Made by a program: the position numbers and the translations under genes. The notes under the pieces were generated by a model. It saw nothing but the letters and a program-made list of their open reading frames with translations, was not told where the DNA came from and ran no database searches. A stretch of 64,000 nucleotides of DNA from Cerasibacillus terrae (lineage in GTDB: Bacteria; Bacillota; Bacilli; Bacillales; Amphibacillaceae), in NCBI RefSeq assembly GCF_008039555.1, contig NZ_VDUW01000004.1:180132-244131 (forward strand). The letters are read 5' to 3'. The number at the start of each line of letters is the position of its first letter. Position 1 is the first letter of the stretch. This document shows positions 10,161-19,937 of this stretch, one piece after another.

Positions 10161-10678
10161 TCCACTGCTCCCCCCTTTATAAAGGATTTAATTTTAAAAA
10201 TGATCCATTCGTATAGTTTTAGTTTTTTATATTGCAGCTGAACATTGGTATATGGCTCAACAAAGGTAGACAACGGGATACTTTTTGATGTGTTTTTCAA
10301 ATAATAATTGGAAGTAGGTACGTAAAAAAGTGAAAAACACGGTAATGTACGTTCCATTTCTGTAACTTGAATAAAACCATTTGGTAAAAATTCTACTTTT
10401 CCTTCTACATCTGGTGTTCCTGCGCCATAAGATTTATAAGTGGAGGAAACAAATCGAAACTGTCCATTTTCATCTATTTGAAATGTTTCCTCCCACGGGG
10501 TTTGCTCTACAGAATGTTTCCAACCAATCGAAAATTCAGTGCTATTCCATGGTATAAAATGGAGATTTTCTCCTTCTTGGTTGCTCACTAAAATGCCGGA
10601 TTGAAGAGGTGTGAAAAATATTCCAATCCCCATCATGATTCCTATCCAAATAACTCGTTTTTTCAATCTCTTATTCAA
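10157..10678 (-). CDS. DUF1850 protein of a TAXI-TRAP operon
   Basis: 173 residues: an N-terminal hydrophobic segment (about 8-26), then a beta-rich domain with IGWKHSVEQTPWEETF, the signature region of DUF1850. These proteins sit between receptor and permease genes of TAXI transporters. Their function is unknown; an accessory role at the outer face of the membrane is inferred. Stop and permease start overlap (ATGA). Confidence 0.8.
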   Translation of the reverse strand: MNKRLKKRVIWIGIMMGIGIFFTPLQSGILVSNQEGENLHFIPWNSTEFSIGWKHSVEQTPWEETFQIDENGQFRFVSSTYKSYGAGTPDVEGKVEFLPNGFIQVTEMERTLPCFSLFYVPTSNYYLKNTSKSIPLSTFVEPYTNVQLQYKKLKLYEWIIFKIKSFIKGGAVE

Positions 10679-10701
10679 CTTTTCAGGAATAGAAGAAGTT
10701 A

Positions 10702-11685
10702 TTATTTTGATTCTGAAATACCTTCTTCATCATAGTATTTTTGGGCACCAGGATGTAATGGGACTGGAAGATTTCGAAGAGCATTCTCTATTTCAATATC
10801 TTTTGCCGCATGGTGCGTATCACGTAATTGTTGGATGTTTTCGAAAAAGGCTTTTGTTAATGCATAGGCAGTTTCATCGGAAACATCTTTATGGGTTAAA
10901 AGAACGTTATAAACACCGATTGTCGGTATGTCCTTATCCATATCATCATACGTATCTTTCGGCACAATCGTCGGGAAAAATGCCGTATATTCTTCTTGAA
11001 GCTGTAAGGCTTTCTCTTCTTCAATTTCAACAATTGCTATTTCTTTTGTCGTACCTAGTTCCATAACTCCAGCATTAGGTAAACCAGATGACATAACAAC
11101 TGCATCAACTGTTCCGTTTTGCATTCCCTCAACACCTTCAGCAAACGACAAGTAATCTGCCTTAATATCTTCATATGTCATGCCATAAGCATCTAATACT
11201 CGTCTTGCACTAATTTCTGTTCCTGAATCTGGTGCACCAACGGCAACTCGCTTCCCTTTTAAATCTCCAACCGTTTTTATCCCTGAATCCTTTGTAGCAA
11301 CGATTTGTAAATAATTTACATATAATGATGCAATTGCACGTAGATTTTCCTGTGCTCCTTTTTCCTGAAAACTATCAATCCCTTCGTAGGCATCAGCAGC
11401 AGTGTCCCCCATCAGAAACCCTAACTCTGCCTTTTCATCATTTAATGTCATTGCATTTGCAGCAGATGCTGAAGTGGATTGACTATTTGCATTTGCCCCT
11501 AGTTCTTGATAGATTTTAGCAAGTGCTCCCCCTAAAGGATAATAAACTCCAGAGGAACCTCCTGTTAAAATTGTAATAAATTCTCCACTTAGATCTTGTC
11601 CATCCTTTTTATTTGCCTTGTCATCTCCACAAGCTGCTAACAACAAAAGAAGTATAAAGCCTAATATAAAAATAGATTTTCTCAT
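10702..11685 (-). CDS. TAXI-family TRAP solute receptor (lipoprotein)
   Basis: 327 residues with a lipobox LLLAAC, Cys19 being the lipidated residue. The mature part starts with the TAXI hallmark ILTGGSSGVYYPLGGALAKI and has KGKRVAVGAPDSGTEISARR, the substrate-binding region of this family. It should capture the substrate outside the membrane and deliver it to the fused permease. First gene of the operon; the substrate cannot be read from sequence. Confidence 0.9.
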   Translation of the reverse strand: MRKSIFILGFILLLLLAACGDDKANKKDGQDLSGEFITILTGGSSGVYYPLGGALAKIYQELGANANSQSTSASAANAMTLNDEKAELGFLMGDTAADAYEGIDSFQEKGAQENLRAIASLYVNYLQIVATKDSGIKTVGDLKGKRVAVGAPDSGTEISARRVLDAYGMTYEDIKADYLSFAEGVEGMQNGTVDAVVMSSGLPNAGVMELGTTKEIAIVEIEEEKALQLQEEYTAFFPTIVPKDTYDDMDKDIPTIGVYNVLLTHKDVSDETAYALTKAFFENIQQLRDTHHAAKDIEIENALRNLPVPLHPGAQKYYDEEGISESK

Positions 11686-11792
11686 TTTACTCCCCCCCTA
11701 TTTATAGAAAGCATTTTCTTATCTCTATATCTATTTCTTCTTCTATGCATTTATGATAAAAATGACTAGAAAATCAATTTATATTTATCCAT

Positions 11793-11823
11793 AAAAAAAG
11801 ACTATCCACATCATCAGGATAGT
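11793..11823 (-). terminator. Minus-strand terminator in a 318-base gap
   Basis: On the minus strand ACTATCC, a nine-base loop, GGATAGT, then CTTTTTTT. It probably ends transcription from the coiled-coil gene at 12004-12267. Nothing else was recognised in 11686-12003 apart from the AT-rich upstream region of the TAXI receptor. Confidence 0.6.
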
Positions 11824-12003
11824 TTCTTCGTATTTTGTAAACTATTGAAAGAATCTCTTTATTTATATAAGGGAAGTATTGTAAAGGCAGGAATGTATAT
11901 TATAGGGAAAATTAGTAGTAATGATTAGAAGGATAATAGTGGATTATAAATCTTCCTGCATTATAAAAATATTGCTTGGATGTTGAAATATATTTTGTTC
12001 AAG

Positions 12004-12267
12004 TTAATACTGTAAATTCAAATCTTGCTTCATCATATGAATATCGGTTTTTACATCAAGTATCTCTTTATTGTGTGTTTGCATATGATATTTCACTTTA
12101 CGCATATCCGTTTTTATTTCATGTACATCTTTTTCAACGCTTGTTAATCTTTCTTCCACTCCGGTTAATCGCGTGTTCATTTTTTGTATGTCCTGGCGTG
12201 TTTCTCTTACTTGAACACTTAGTTCTTTAATCGCTTGGAAAATCGCATCATTGGTAATTTCACTCAT
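12004..12267 (-). CDS. Small coiled-coil protein
   Basis: 87 residues, almost entirely heptad repeats of the type LTGVEERLTSVEKDVHEIKT, without cysteines or membrane segments. AGGGTGA serves as ribosome-binding site. Such short tropomyosin-like proteins are common in Bacillaceae; partners and function are unknown. Confidence 0.65.
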   Translation of the reverse strand: MSEITNDAIFQAIKELSVQVRETRQDIQKMNTRLTGVEERLTSVEKDVHEIKTDMRKVKYHMQTHNKEILDVKTDIHMMKQDLNLQY

Positions 12268-12421
12268 TCTAAATCACCCTATTTCCATTTAGTCTATTCA
12301 TAGAATACCAGAATATTTGACAAGAAACAATTTAAAAATGTCAATAAAGTCCTTTTTAAGGCAAACCTTTACAAAAATCGCTATAATATATAATATATCA
12401 CGTAACAAGGAGCGGATTAGC

Positions 12422-12559
12422 ATGGTGAAGGTAAAAATGAATGTACAAACTGCATACAAAGGACAATTACTTCGTTCCGGGAAAATCTATGAGGTGGAGA
12501 AAGATACTGCAAAACGTTGGATTGCTGCTAAACTAGCTGAAGAGGTTAAAGAGGACTAG
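12422..12559 (+). CDS. Small protein, 45 residues, unknown function
   Basis: Start at ATG 12422 (MVKVKMNVQTAYKG) because AAGGAG lies about ten bases upstream; an upstream extension of the frame has no ribosome-binding site. Lysine-rich, ending AKRWIAAKLAEEVKED. It resembles small helix-ended proteins often seen in Bacillaceae and phages; no function can be given. Confidence 0.6.
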   Translation: MVKVKMNVQTAYKGQLLRSGKIYEVEKDTAKRWIAAKLAEEVKED

Positions 12560-12580
12560 AAAGTCACTACAAAAGTACAT

Positions 12581-12626
12581 AAAAAACCGCTAACCTTGTG
12601 GGGTCACCACTGTTAGCGATTTTTTT
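12581..12626. terminator. Bidirectional terminator
   Basis: CGCTAAC / GTTAGCG stem with an internal GTGG-GGTCACCAC extension, flanked by A6 on the left and T7 on the right. It separates the 45-residue gene from the converging ferredoxin gene. Confidence 0.8.
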
Positions 12627-12633
12627 GATTGAA

Positions 12634-12876
12634 TTATTCTTTATTTGCAAAGAATTCTTCGGCCTTTTCAAGATAAACTTCTTGATCAGGTGTTAAATCG
12701 TATTCTTCGACAATTGCATCTACCGGGCAAACTGCAAGACATGCACCGCAATCAATACAAATATCTGGATCTATATAAAATTGCTCTGGCCCTTCCTCGA
12801 TACAGTCTACCGGGCAGACACTAACACATTCTCCTGCCTTTTCATTACGACAAGGATCCAAAATTACAAAAGCCAT
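12634..12876 (-). CDS. 7Fe/8Fe ferredoxin
   Basis: 80 residues with two cluster motifs: C-x7-C-x3-C-P near the N-terminus (ECVSVCPVDC) and CIDCGACLAVCP in the middle. The spacing of the first motif is typical of FdxA-type ferredoxins with one 3Fe-4S (or 4Fe-4S) and one 4Fe-4S cluster. The acidic C-terminus is usual for an electron carrier. Single gene, divergent from the repeat array. Confidence 0.9.
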   Translation of the reverse strand: MAFVILDPCRNEKAGECVSVCPVDCIEEGPEQFYIDPDICIDCGACLAVCPVDAIVEEYDLTPDQEVYLEKAEEFFANKE

Positions 12877-13057
12877 CTATGTAATACCTCCCTAGTTCGA
12901 AGTTAATGATTTTCTCCATCTATTTAATAATACATCACATTTCTATTACAAGCAATTAGCTTGCTAGCTAGTAGATGTTGTATTTATCTTTGTTAGATTT
13001 CATTACAATATTTTAAATCTCCAATTTAGACCTTTTTTGAATGGTCTATAAACGGGC

Positions 13058-14045
13058 TAGCTATGATGACCGATATTTCGATAAATGCATAATTTCGGGC
13101 TTCCAAATCCGGATGGATGACCGATATTTCGATAAATGCAGAATTTCGGGCTTCCATATCCGGATGGGTGACCGATATTTCGGTAAATGCAGAATTTCGG
13201 GCTTCCATATCCAGATGGATGACCGATATTTCGATAAATGCAGAATTTCGGGCTTCCATATCCAGATGGATGACCGATATTTCGATAAATGCAGAATTTC
13301 GGGCTTCCAAATTCGGATGGGTGACCGATATTTCGATAAATGCAGAATTTCGGGTTTCCATATCCGGATGGGTGACCGATATTTCGGTAAATGCATAATC
13401 TCGGGCTTCCAAATCCAGATGGGTGACCGATTTTTCGGTAAAAGCAGAATTTCGGGCTTCCATATCCGGATGGGTGACCGATATTTCCGTAAAAGCAGAA
13501 TTTCGGGCTTCCATATCCGGATGGGTGACCGATATTTCGATAAATGCATAATTTCGGGCTTCCAAATCCAGATGGATGACCGATATTTCGATAAATGCAT
13601 AATCTCGGGCTTCCAAATCCAGATGGGTGACCGATATTTCCGTAAAAGCAAAATTTCGGGCTTCCAAACCCAGATGGATGACCGATATTTCGATAAATGC
13701 AGAATTTCGGGCTTCCATATCCGGATGGGTGACCGATATTTCGATAAATGCAGAATTTCGGGCTTCCAAATCAAATTGGGTGACCGTTTTTTCGATAAAA
13801 ACAAAATTTCGGGCTCCCAAATCCGGATGGATGACCGATATTTCGATAAATGCAGAATTTCGGGCTTCCATATCCGGATGGGTGACCGATATTTCGGTAA
13901 ATGCATAATCTCGGGCTTCCATATCCGGATGGGTGACCGATATTTCGGTAAATGCATAATCTCGGGCTTCCAAATCAAATTGGATGACCGTTTTTTCGGT
14001 AAAAGCAAATTCTCGGGCTCCCAAATAGGTGACGAACCGCGAAAT
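13058..14045 (+). repeat. 51-bp tandem array 1 (19 units, superfamily I)
   Basis: Units start every 51 bases with GATGACCGAT (13065, 13116 ... 13983), 19 in total. Conserved blocks: TTTCGGGCTTCCA, then TATCCGGATGG, then GTGACCGATATTTCG. Units differ at a few positions (CATA/CAAA, CGATAA/CGGTAA/CCGTAA, CAGAAT/CATAAT). Because 51 is a multiple of three and the units lack stops, long open frames run through on both strands, but none has a ribosome-binding site. The array ends about 20 bases from the stop of topB and fills the 1.2-kb gap to the ferredoxin gene. Confidence 0.95.
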
Positions 14046-14066
14046 TCTCTTAACAAAAACCACTAC

Positions 14067-16241
14067 TTAATCTTTCTGTTTTAATTTCGCTAGTGCATCT
14101 GCAAATGGATTGTTTTTAAAGCTATCATCTTGTTTCTTTAAATATTTATTCACTTCTTTGCGGGAGACATGATGTTTTTTCTGATGTTGTTTCCGTTTAT
14201 TAAATGTGGACAATTTTTCACGATGGCCGCATCGACAATAAAAGGTTTTCCCCTCTCCCTCACCACGAAGTTCCATTCGCTTATGACAATTTGGACAGCG
14301 AGCATTTGTCTTTTTGGCGATATTTTTTCGATGACCACAGGAACGATCTTGACAGACGAGCATGCGTCCATTTTTATTTTTTATTTCTAGCATGAGCTTG
14401 CCACAATCTGGACATTGCGTTCCAGTCATATTATCATGCTTAAACGTTTCTTCACTATCTTTAATTTCATGTACGACTTCTTTTGTATATGCTTTAATTT
14501 CAGAAATGAATTTTTGCTTTGGTAAAGCACCTTTCGCAATTTTATTTAATTTCACTTCCCACTCAGCTGTTAATGCTGGGGAACGTAAATCTTCTGGAAC
14601 AAGCTCAAGCAATTGTTTCCCTTTTGATGTGATATGGATATATTTCCCTTTTAACTCCATCAAAGAACTTGAAAAAAGTTTTTCGATAATATCTGCTCTT
14701 GTTGCAACCGTTCCAAGTCCACCTGTGTCATGTAATGTTTTTGCTAAATGTTTTTCATCATGAGTCATAAAACGGGCTGGATTTTCCATTGCTTTCAGTA
14801 ATGTACCCTCTGTAAACCTTTCTGGTGGTTTTGTTTCTCCAGTTACATACTGAACAATAATATTTTCTACCTTGTCACCTTTCTTCAACATCGGTACATG
14901 TTGTTCATCCATATCGTCTTCATCAAATGAACGGTCATACAGTTCTTTCCAACCAAGTTTTTTCACTGCATTTCCACGTGCGATAAAGGTTTCATTACCT
15001 ATTTTTCCAGTCATTGTCATTTGTTCATATTCATATGGTTCAGAAAGTACGGCTAAAAAGCGTTTGACAACTAGGTCATAAATTTTTCTCTCTTGATTAT
15101 CTAGATCCTCTAATATAACAGACTCTTCAGTTGGGATAATCGCATGATGATCAGTCACTTTCGCATTATCAACAACCGATTTTGGTAGTTTCCAATTTTT
15201 TCGTTGTAAGCGAGTGGCAATTTTTGCATAGTGATCCACTCCACATGCATCCAATCTTTCATTTAAGGTTGGAATAATATCACTAGAAAGAACTCTAGAA
15301 TCTGTCCTTGGATAAGTTAATACTTTATGGCGTTCGTATAATTTCTGCATAATAGATAAAGTTTGTTTTCCAGAATATCCAAATATGCGGTTTGCGTCCC
15401 GTTGAAGTTCTGTTAGATCATATAGTTGTGGAGCATGTTTTTTCTTCCACTTTTTATCTACTTGAGTAACATGTAGCGGTTGATTTTTTAAACGTTTCAC
15501 AAGTGATTCTGCTTTTTCTTTAGAAAATATCCGTGTTTGCTTATCCTTATTTTGCCATGTCCACGTAACTTTCTTATTTGTATTTGCTTTTATTTCATAA
15601 AATTTCTTCGACTTAAAATTTCGAATCGCTTCTTCACGTAAAGCAACCATTGCCAATGTCGGAGTTTGTACCCGTCCACTGGATAATTGAGCATTAAATT
15701 TAGTTGTCAGTGCACGCGTTGCATTTAAACCAACATACCAATCCGCTTCCGAGCGAGCGACAGCTGAAGCATATAAATTTTCATATTTCTTTCCAGGCTT
15801 TAAATTCTTGAATCCGTCTCGAATCGCTTTATCTGTAACAGAGGAAATCCAAAGTCGTTTAATCGGTTTATGAACACGTGCTTTTTCAATAATCCATCTG
15901 GCTACAAGCTCCCCTTCACGCCCAGCATCTGTTGCAATGACAATTTGATTCACATCTTTACGATTGAGTTGTGTTTTTACCGTACTAAATTGTTTCCCTG
16001 TCTTTTTAATGACAGTCGTTTTTAAATGGTTCGGTAACATGGGTAAATCTTCCAATTTCCATGTTTTATATTTACTATCATATATTTCTGGTTGTGCTAA
16101 TGTCACAAGATGCCCAAGGGCCCATGTCACTATATAATCTTCTCCTTCCATATAACCGTTTTTCTTTTGGTTGCAGTGTAGTACGCGACCAATATCACGG
16201 CCAACGGATGGCTTTTCAGCTAAAACAACAGTTTTACTCAT
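14067..16241 (-). CDS. topB: DNA topoisomerase III
   Basis: 724 residues. Toprim domain at the N-terminus (VLAEKPSVGRDIGRVL; metal site in ATDAGREGELVARW, residues about 103-116), type IA core with catalytic Tyr310 in LTYPRTDSR, and a C-terminal tail with two zinc motifs (CPDCGKLM...CQDRSCGH and CPNCHKRM...CRCGH). It relaxes and decatenates DNA through a single-strand break. Length and order match Bacillus TopB. Array 1 begins right after its stop codon. Confidence 0.96.
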   Translation of the reverse strand: MSKTVVLAEKPSVGRDIGRVLHCNQKKNGYMEGEDYIVTWALGHLVTLAQPEIYDSKYKTWKLEDLPMLPNHLKTTVIKKTGKQFSTVKTQLNRKDVNQIVIATDAGREGELVARWIIEKARVHKPIKRLWISSVTDKAIRDGFKNLKPGKKYENLYASAVARSEADWYVGLNATRALTTKFNAQLSSGRVQTPTLAMVALREEAIRNFKSKKFYEIKANTNKKVTWTWQNKDKQTRIFSKEKAESLVKRLKNQPLHVTQVDKKWKKKHAPQLYDLTELQRDANRIFGYSGKQTLSIMQKLYERHKVLTYPRTDSRVLSSDIIPTLNERLDACGVDHYAKIATRLQRKNWKLPKSVVDNAKVTDHHAIIPTEESVILEDLDNQERKIYDLVVKRFLAVLSEPYEYEQMTMTGKIGNETFIARGNAVKKLGWKELYDRSFDEDDMDEQHVPMLKKGDKVENIIVQYVTGETKPPERFTEGTLLKAMENPARFMTHDEKHLAKTLHDTGGLGTVATRADIIEKLFSSSLMELKGKYIHITSKGKQLLELVPEDLRSPALTAEWEVKLNKIAKGALPKQKFISEIKAYTKEVVHEIKDSEETFKHDNMTGTQCPDCGKLMLEIKNKNGRMLVCQDRSCGHRKNIAKKTNARCPNCHKRMELRGEGEGKTFYCRCGHREKLSTFNKRKQHQKKHHVSRKEVNKYLKKQDDSFKNNPFADALAKLKQKD

Positions 16242-16384
16242 GAAAAAATCCTCTCTTTGATTACTAATGTAAGTTTAACATAATTTATTGGTGGAGGGCA
16301 TACTGTAAGTTCCGCTGTTTTGCATAATCATGTAATAAATAATAGGCGAACCAAAACTAGGTGAACCCATTATTTACCACGTTA

Positions 16385-16549
16385 TTAACAACAACTATCG
16401 TTTTTTTGTAAGATTAGTCCCCCATCTTCTTCTGTACCTCTAAAATTCAATATATATTTTGAGGGATTAACTCTGGAACCACACTTGGTTCACAGACACC
16501 AGTAGAGCAACACATTGCAGGATTACAAATATCTATTTTTTTGATCCAT
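16385..16549 (-). pseudogene. arsD: arsD-like remnant with frameshifts
   Basis: The minus strand encodes KKIDICNPAMCCSTGVCEPS, the N-terminus of the arsenic metallochaperone ArsD with its CC and C ligands. The only in-frame ATG (16549) connects to it only if one A is removed from a run of seven A. After PELIPQNIY the frame stops; a second shift opens RGTEEDGGLI and ends in KNDSCC. Normal ArsD has about 110-120 residues. It lies divergent from arsR, so this is a decayed piece of a larger ars operon. Confidence 0.6.
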
Positions 16550-16589
16550 AAGCACTCCTTTTTTTACAAAACCTTCATATAAGCTATTG

Positions 16590-16615
16590 ATTATATAAGC
16601 ACTTGATTATATAAT
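16590..16615. promoter_or_regulatory. Inverted repeat, probable ArsR operator
   Basis: ATTATATAA, eight bases, TTATATAAT: a perfect 9-bp inverted repeat 100 bases upstream of arsR. Its position fits the autoregulatory operator of an ArsR/SmtB repressor, although the arms are low-complexity AT. Confidence 0.45.
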
Positions 16616-16716
16616 AATCCTGTAAATAATCTCTTTTAACTAATTTTAGTGAAGTATTTCCATTTCCTTCTTTTCTAGAATATAGTTATTTGTTTATGTG
16701 AAAGTAGGTGAATTCT

Positions 16717-17049
16717 ATGTTAACTTATTCTGTTGCCGAAGAATTTTTAAAAGCCATTGGTGAAGAAACTAGGTTGAAAATTATTTCTTATTTGACGCGT
16801 GATTCCTTCTGTGTTTGTGAGTTGGTTGAGCTGCTTCAAATGAGTCAGCCATCGATTAGTCAGCATTTAAAGAGATTAAGACAGGTTGAAATCATTTTAG
16901 AAGAAAGAAGAGGTAAGTGGGTTTTCTATTCGCTTAATAAAGAGCATGAATTATATACATTCGTTCTACATTTGACTAGTATGCTACCACCTAAAACAGA
17001 TAAAATTCAATCATTGGTTGTTGATGGAAAAAGAATCCTCTGTGAGTAA
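16717..17049 (+). CDS. arsR: ArsR-family arsenic repressor
   Basis: 110 residues from ATG 16717, with GTAGGTG as ribosome-binding site; a GTG at 16708 is an alternative. Winged helix with the As(III) site FCVCEL (C32, C34) at the start of the recognition region and SQPSISQHLKRLRQ as recognition helix. It should repress the arsB operon until arsenite binds. 31 bases upstream of arsB. Confidence 0.9.
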   Translation: MLTYSVAEEFLKAIGEETRLKIISYLTRDSFCVCELVELLQMSQPSISQHLKRLRQVEIILEERRGKWVFYSLNKEHELYTFVLHLTSMLPPKTDKIQSLVVDGKRILCE

Positions 17050-17080
17050 TTCTCTCACGAAAATAGAAAGGTGATTTATA

Positions 17081-18370
17081 TTGGTTTATTTAGCTATTCT
17101 TATATTTTTAGTAACTTTAATTTTCGTTATTTGGCAACCTAAAGGCTTGTCTATCGGATGGTCGGCATGCATTGGTGCATTTATTGCACTTCTTGTTGGT
17201 GTCGTCGATTTCCAAGATGTGATTGATGTAACGGGAATTGTCTGGAATGCAACACTAGCTTTTATTGCGATTATTTTAATCTCATTAATATTGGATGAAA
17301 TCGGCTTGTTTGAATGGGCCGCACTTCATATGGCAAGGATTGCAAAAGGTAACGGAATTAAAATGTTTATCTACATAAGTATATTAGGTGCCATTGTTGC
17401 TGCCTTTTTTGCCAATGATGGTGCAGCATTAATCCTCACACCTATTGTACTTGCAATGGTTCGGAATCTAAATTTTAAGGAAAAAATGATTTTCCCATTT
17501 ATTATGGCAAGTGGATTTATCGCGGATACAACATCTTTACCATTTGTCGTAAGTAACTTAGTAAATATTGTATCGGCAGATTTCTTCGGCATTGGGTTTG
17601 TAGAGTATGCTTCAAGAATGATTATTCCGAATATCTTTTCGCTCGTTGCAACCATTTCCGTTTTATTATTTTATTTTCGAAAAAGCATTCCGAGGACATA
17701 TGAAGTTTCTAAATTAAGTGATCCAAAAGATGCGATTAAAGATCATAAAATGTTCCGCATGTCATGGTTTGTTCTTAGTTTATTATTGATTGGTTATTTC
17801 GTTAGTGAATTCATCCATCTTCCTGTCTCCATTATTGCGGGTACTATTGCAATTTTCTTCATTCTTATGGCTAGGAATAGTGAGGTTGTAGATACAAAAG
17901 CAGTTATTAAAGGGGCGCCTTGGAATATCGTATTTTTCTCTATCGGAATGTATGTCGTTGTCTATGGATTAGGTAATGCAGGGCTTACAGATGCATTAGC
18001 TACAGTGATTGAAGCAGCTGCCGAACGTGGCTTGTTCGTTGCAACAATTGCGATGGGTTTTATTGCAGCTTTCTTATCATCGATTATGAACAATATGCCA
18101 ACCGTTATGATTGATGCGTTAGCGATTGCTGAAACAAGTACATCTGGTGTTTTGAAAGAAGCACTGATTTACGCTAATGTGGTTGGCTCTGATTTAGGGC
18201 CAAAAATTACACCAATCGGTTCCCTTGCAACCTTAGTATGGCTTCATGTTTTATCACAAAAAGGCGTGAAAATTTCATGGGGAACCTATTTTAAAACAGG
18301 AATTATGTTAACCATCCCTATTCTATTTATCACCTTGTGTGGACTGTTTTTGACATTAGTTTTTTTATAG
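17081..18370 (+). CDS. arsB: Arsenite efflux permease
   Basis: 429 residues, TTG start with GAAAGGTG upstream. About 12 membrane helices of the ArsB/NhaD ion-transporter superfamily, with the conserved stretch [20 protein letters not shown] and the second-half counterpart [13 protein letters not shown]. It exports As(OH)3 or antimonite. In most operons of this type arsC follows at once; here 937 bases with 51-bp array 2 intervene. Confidence 0.92.
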   Translation: MVYLAILIFLVTLIFVIWQPKGLSIGWSACIGAFIALLVGVVDFQDVIDVTGIVWNATLAFIAIILISLILDEIGLFEWAALHMARIAKGNGIKMFIYISILGAIVAAFFANDGAALILTPIVLAMVRNLNFKEKMIFPFIMASGFIADTTSLPFVVSNLVNIVSADFFGIGFVEYASRMIIPNIFSLVATISVLLFYFRKSIPRTYEVSKLSDPKDAIKDHKMFRMSWFVLSLLLIGYFVSEFIHLPVSIIAGTIAIFFILMARNSEVVDTKAVIKGAPWNIVFFSIGMYVVVYGLGNAGLTDALATVIEAAAERGLFVATIAMGFIAAFLSSIMNNMPTVMIDALAIAETSTSGVLKEALIYANVVGSDLGPKITPIGSLATLVWLHVLSQKGVKISWGTYFKTGIMLTIPILFITLCGLFLTLVFL

Positions 18371-18535
18371 GAATTTAAGAAAGATTATTTTCATGAAGTT
18401 TGTGTTTTTAACGAAGAACACTTAAGAGATGCCCCATGAGAGGAGACATACACGAAGATTCATTGAGAATGCAACGCTTTTCTGTGTGGGGCTCAAGTTC
18501 GGGGTTCAAGGAGTATTGGATAGTTTACTTTATAT

Positions 18536-19255
18536 TCGTGTCCATACTCTGCGATTTCACGATTCTCAGGCACGATTAACATTTATTCGTTACTTGGTTC
18601 TGCGATTTCACGATTCTCAGGCACGATTAACGCTTATTCGTTACCTGGTTCTGCGATTTCTCGTTTCTCAGGCACGATTAACGCTTATTCGTTACCTGGT
18701 TCTGCGATTTCCACGATTTTCGGGAACGATTAACGCTTATTCGTTACCTGGTTCTGTGATTTCACGTTTCTCAGGCACGATTAACGGTTATTCGTTACTT
18801 GGTTCTGCGATTTCCACGATTTTCGGGAACGATTAATGCTTATTCGTTACCTGGTTCTGCGATTTCACGATTCTCAGGCACGATTAACGGTTATTCGTTA
18901 CCTGGTTCTGCGATTTCACGATTCCCAGGCACGATTAACGGTTATTCGTTACCTGGTTCTGCGATTTCATGATTCTCGGGAACGATTAACGCTTATTCGT
19001 TACCTGGTTCTGTGATTTCACGATTCCCAGGCACGATTAACGGTTATTCGTTACCTGGTTCTGTGATTTCACGATTCCCAGGCACGATTAACGCTTATTC
19101 GTTACCTGGTTCTGCGATTTCTCGTTTCTCAGGTACGATTAGCGGTTATTCGTTACCAATTTCCGCGATTTCATAAATTCCGGGAACGATTGACTCTTAT
19201 TCGTGATTTGCCAACGCGATTTCTTTGTTTACAGGCACAATTACGTGCATGTGAA
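18536..19255 (+). repeat. 51-bp tandem array 2 (14 units, superfamily II) inside the ars operon
   Basis: CAGGC/CGGGA boxes occur at 18567, 18618, 18669, 18721, 18772, 18824 and then every 51 bases to 19232: 14 units, two of them 52 bases long because of an extra C in TTCCACG. Conserved blocks: GGCACGATTAACG, then TTATTCGTTACCTGGTT, then CTGCGATTTCACGATT. Two subtypes alternate irregularly (TCTCAGGCACG and TTTCGGGAACG). It lies between arsB and arsC, both on the plus strand. Confidence 0.93.
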
Positions 19256-19307
19256 GTGTATATCACTGGACTGGAATCAAAAATCCTTATAAGAAAGGAG
19301 ATCTAAA

Positions 19308-19727
19308 ATGACGAAAAAGACAATTTACTTTTTATGTACAGGAAATTCCTGCAGAAGCCAAATGGCAGAAGGTTTCGGGAAGAAATATCTAGCTAATGAA
19401 TATGATGTCTATTCAGCAGGGATTGAGGCACATGGTGTCAATCCGATTGCTGTAAAAGCAATGAAAGCAGTAGGGATTGACATTTCAAAGCAAACCTCTA
19501 ACATCATTGATCAAAAGATTTTAAATAAAGCAGATATTATTATCACATTATGTGGGGATGCGAATGACAAGTGCCCAATGACACCCCCGCATGTTACAAG
19601 GTGGCATTGGGGTTTTGACGACCCAGCGAAAGCAGAAGGAACAGAGGAAGAGAAGTGGGCTATTTTTGAGCGGGTAAGAGATGAAATGGAGAAGCGTATA
19701 AAAGAATTTGCTAAAAAGGGAAAATAA
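19308..19727 (+). CDS. arsC: Arsenate reductase, thioredoxin-coupled
   Basis: 139 residues of the low-molecular-weight phosphatase fold. P-loop [14 protein letters not shown] with nucleophile C10 and S/R loop, plus C82 and C89 in [10 protein letters not shown], the triad of pI258-type ArsC. It reduces As(V) to As(III) for export by ArsB; thioredoxin regenerates it. Shine-Dalgarno AAAGGAG lies seven bases upstream. Its own promoter may lie in or after the array, since the array separates it from arsB. Confidence 0.95.
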   Translation: MTKKTIYFLCTGNSCRSQMAEGFGKKYLANEYDVYSAGIEAHGVNPIAVKAMKAVGIDISKQTSNIIDQKILNKADIIITLCGDANDKCPMTPPHVTRWHWGFDDPAKAEGTEEEKWAIFERVRDEMEKRIKEFAKKGK

Positions 19728-19731
19728 AAAA

Positions 19732-19770
19732 CGCACTGAAGGTAAATCTAAATCCTTCGGTGCGCTTTTT
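19732..19770 (+). terminator. arsC terminator
   Basis: CGCACTGAAGG / CCTTCGGTGCG stem followed by CTTTTTAT immediately after arsC. Confidence 0.85.
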
Positions 19771-19895
19771 ATATACATTATTATTTATTTCTTTAATTTG
19801 ACATATTAAATGTCTAGAAAACATCTTATAAATTAACAAAATCCAAATGTTTATTGTTTTGGAATTTTGTCTATTCCTAAACTAAATTAAAATAT

Positions 19896-19924
19896 CTACA
19901 TCGCCTAAAATCTTAGACGATGTA
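19896..19924 (-). terminator. Hairpin after the arsP operon
   Basis: On the minus strand ACATCGTCTAA and TTTAGGCGATGT pair (one mismatch), followed by AGATATTTTAATTT. The T-tract is weak. Confidence 0.45.
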
Positions 19925-19937
19925 TAACATTTTATGT

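Noticed and set aside
13026..14084. Open frames of 330-350 codons on both strands across array 1, and similar ones in the other arrays
   Set aside because: They result from a stop-free 51-bp unit. They overlap each other in several frames, lack ribosome-binding sites and resemble no protein, so they are not reported as genes.
18429..18836. A 135-codon frame at the left end of array 2
   Set aside because: It runs into the repeat units, has no ribosome-binding site and is open only because of the repeats.
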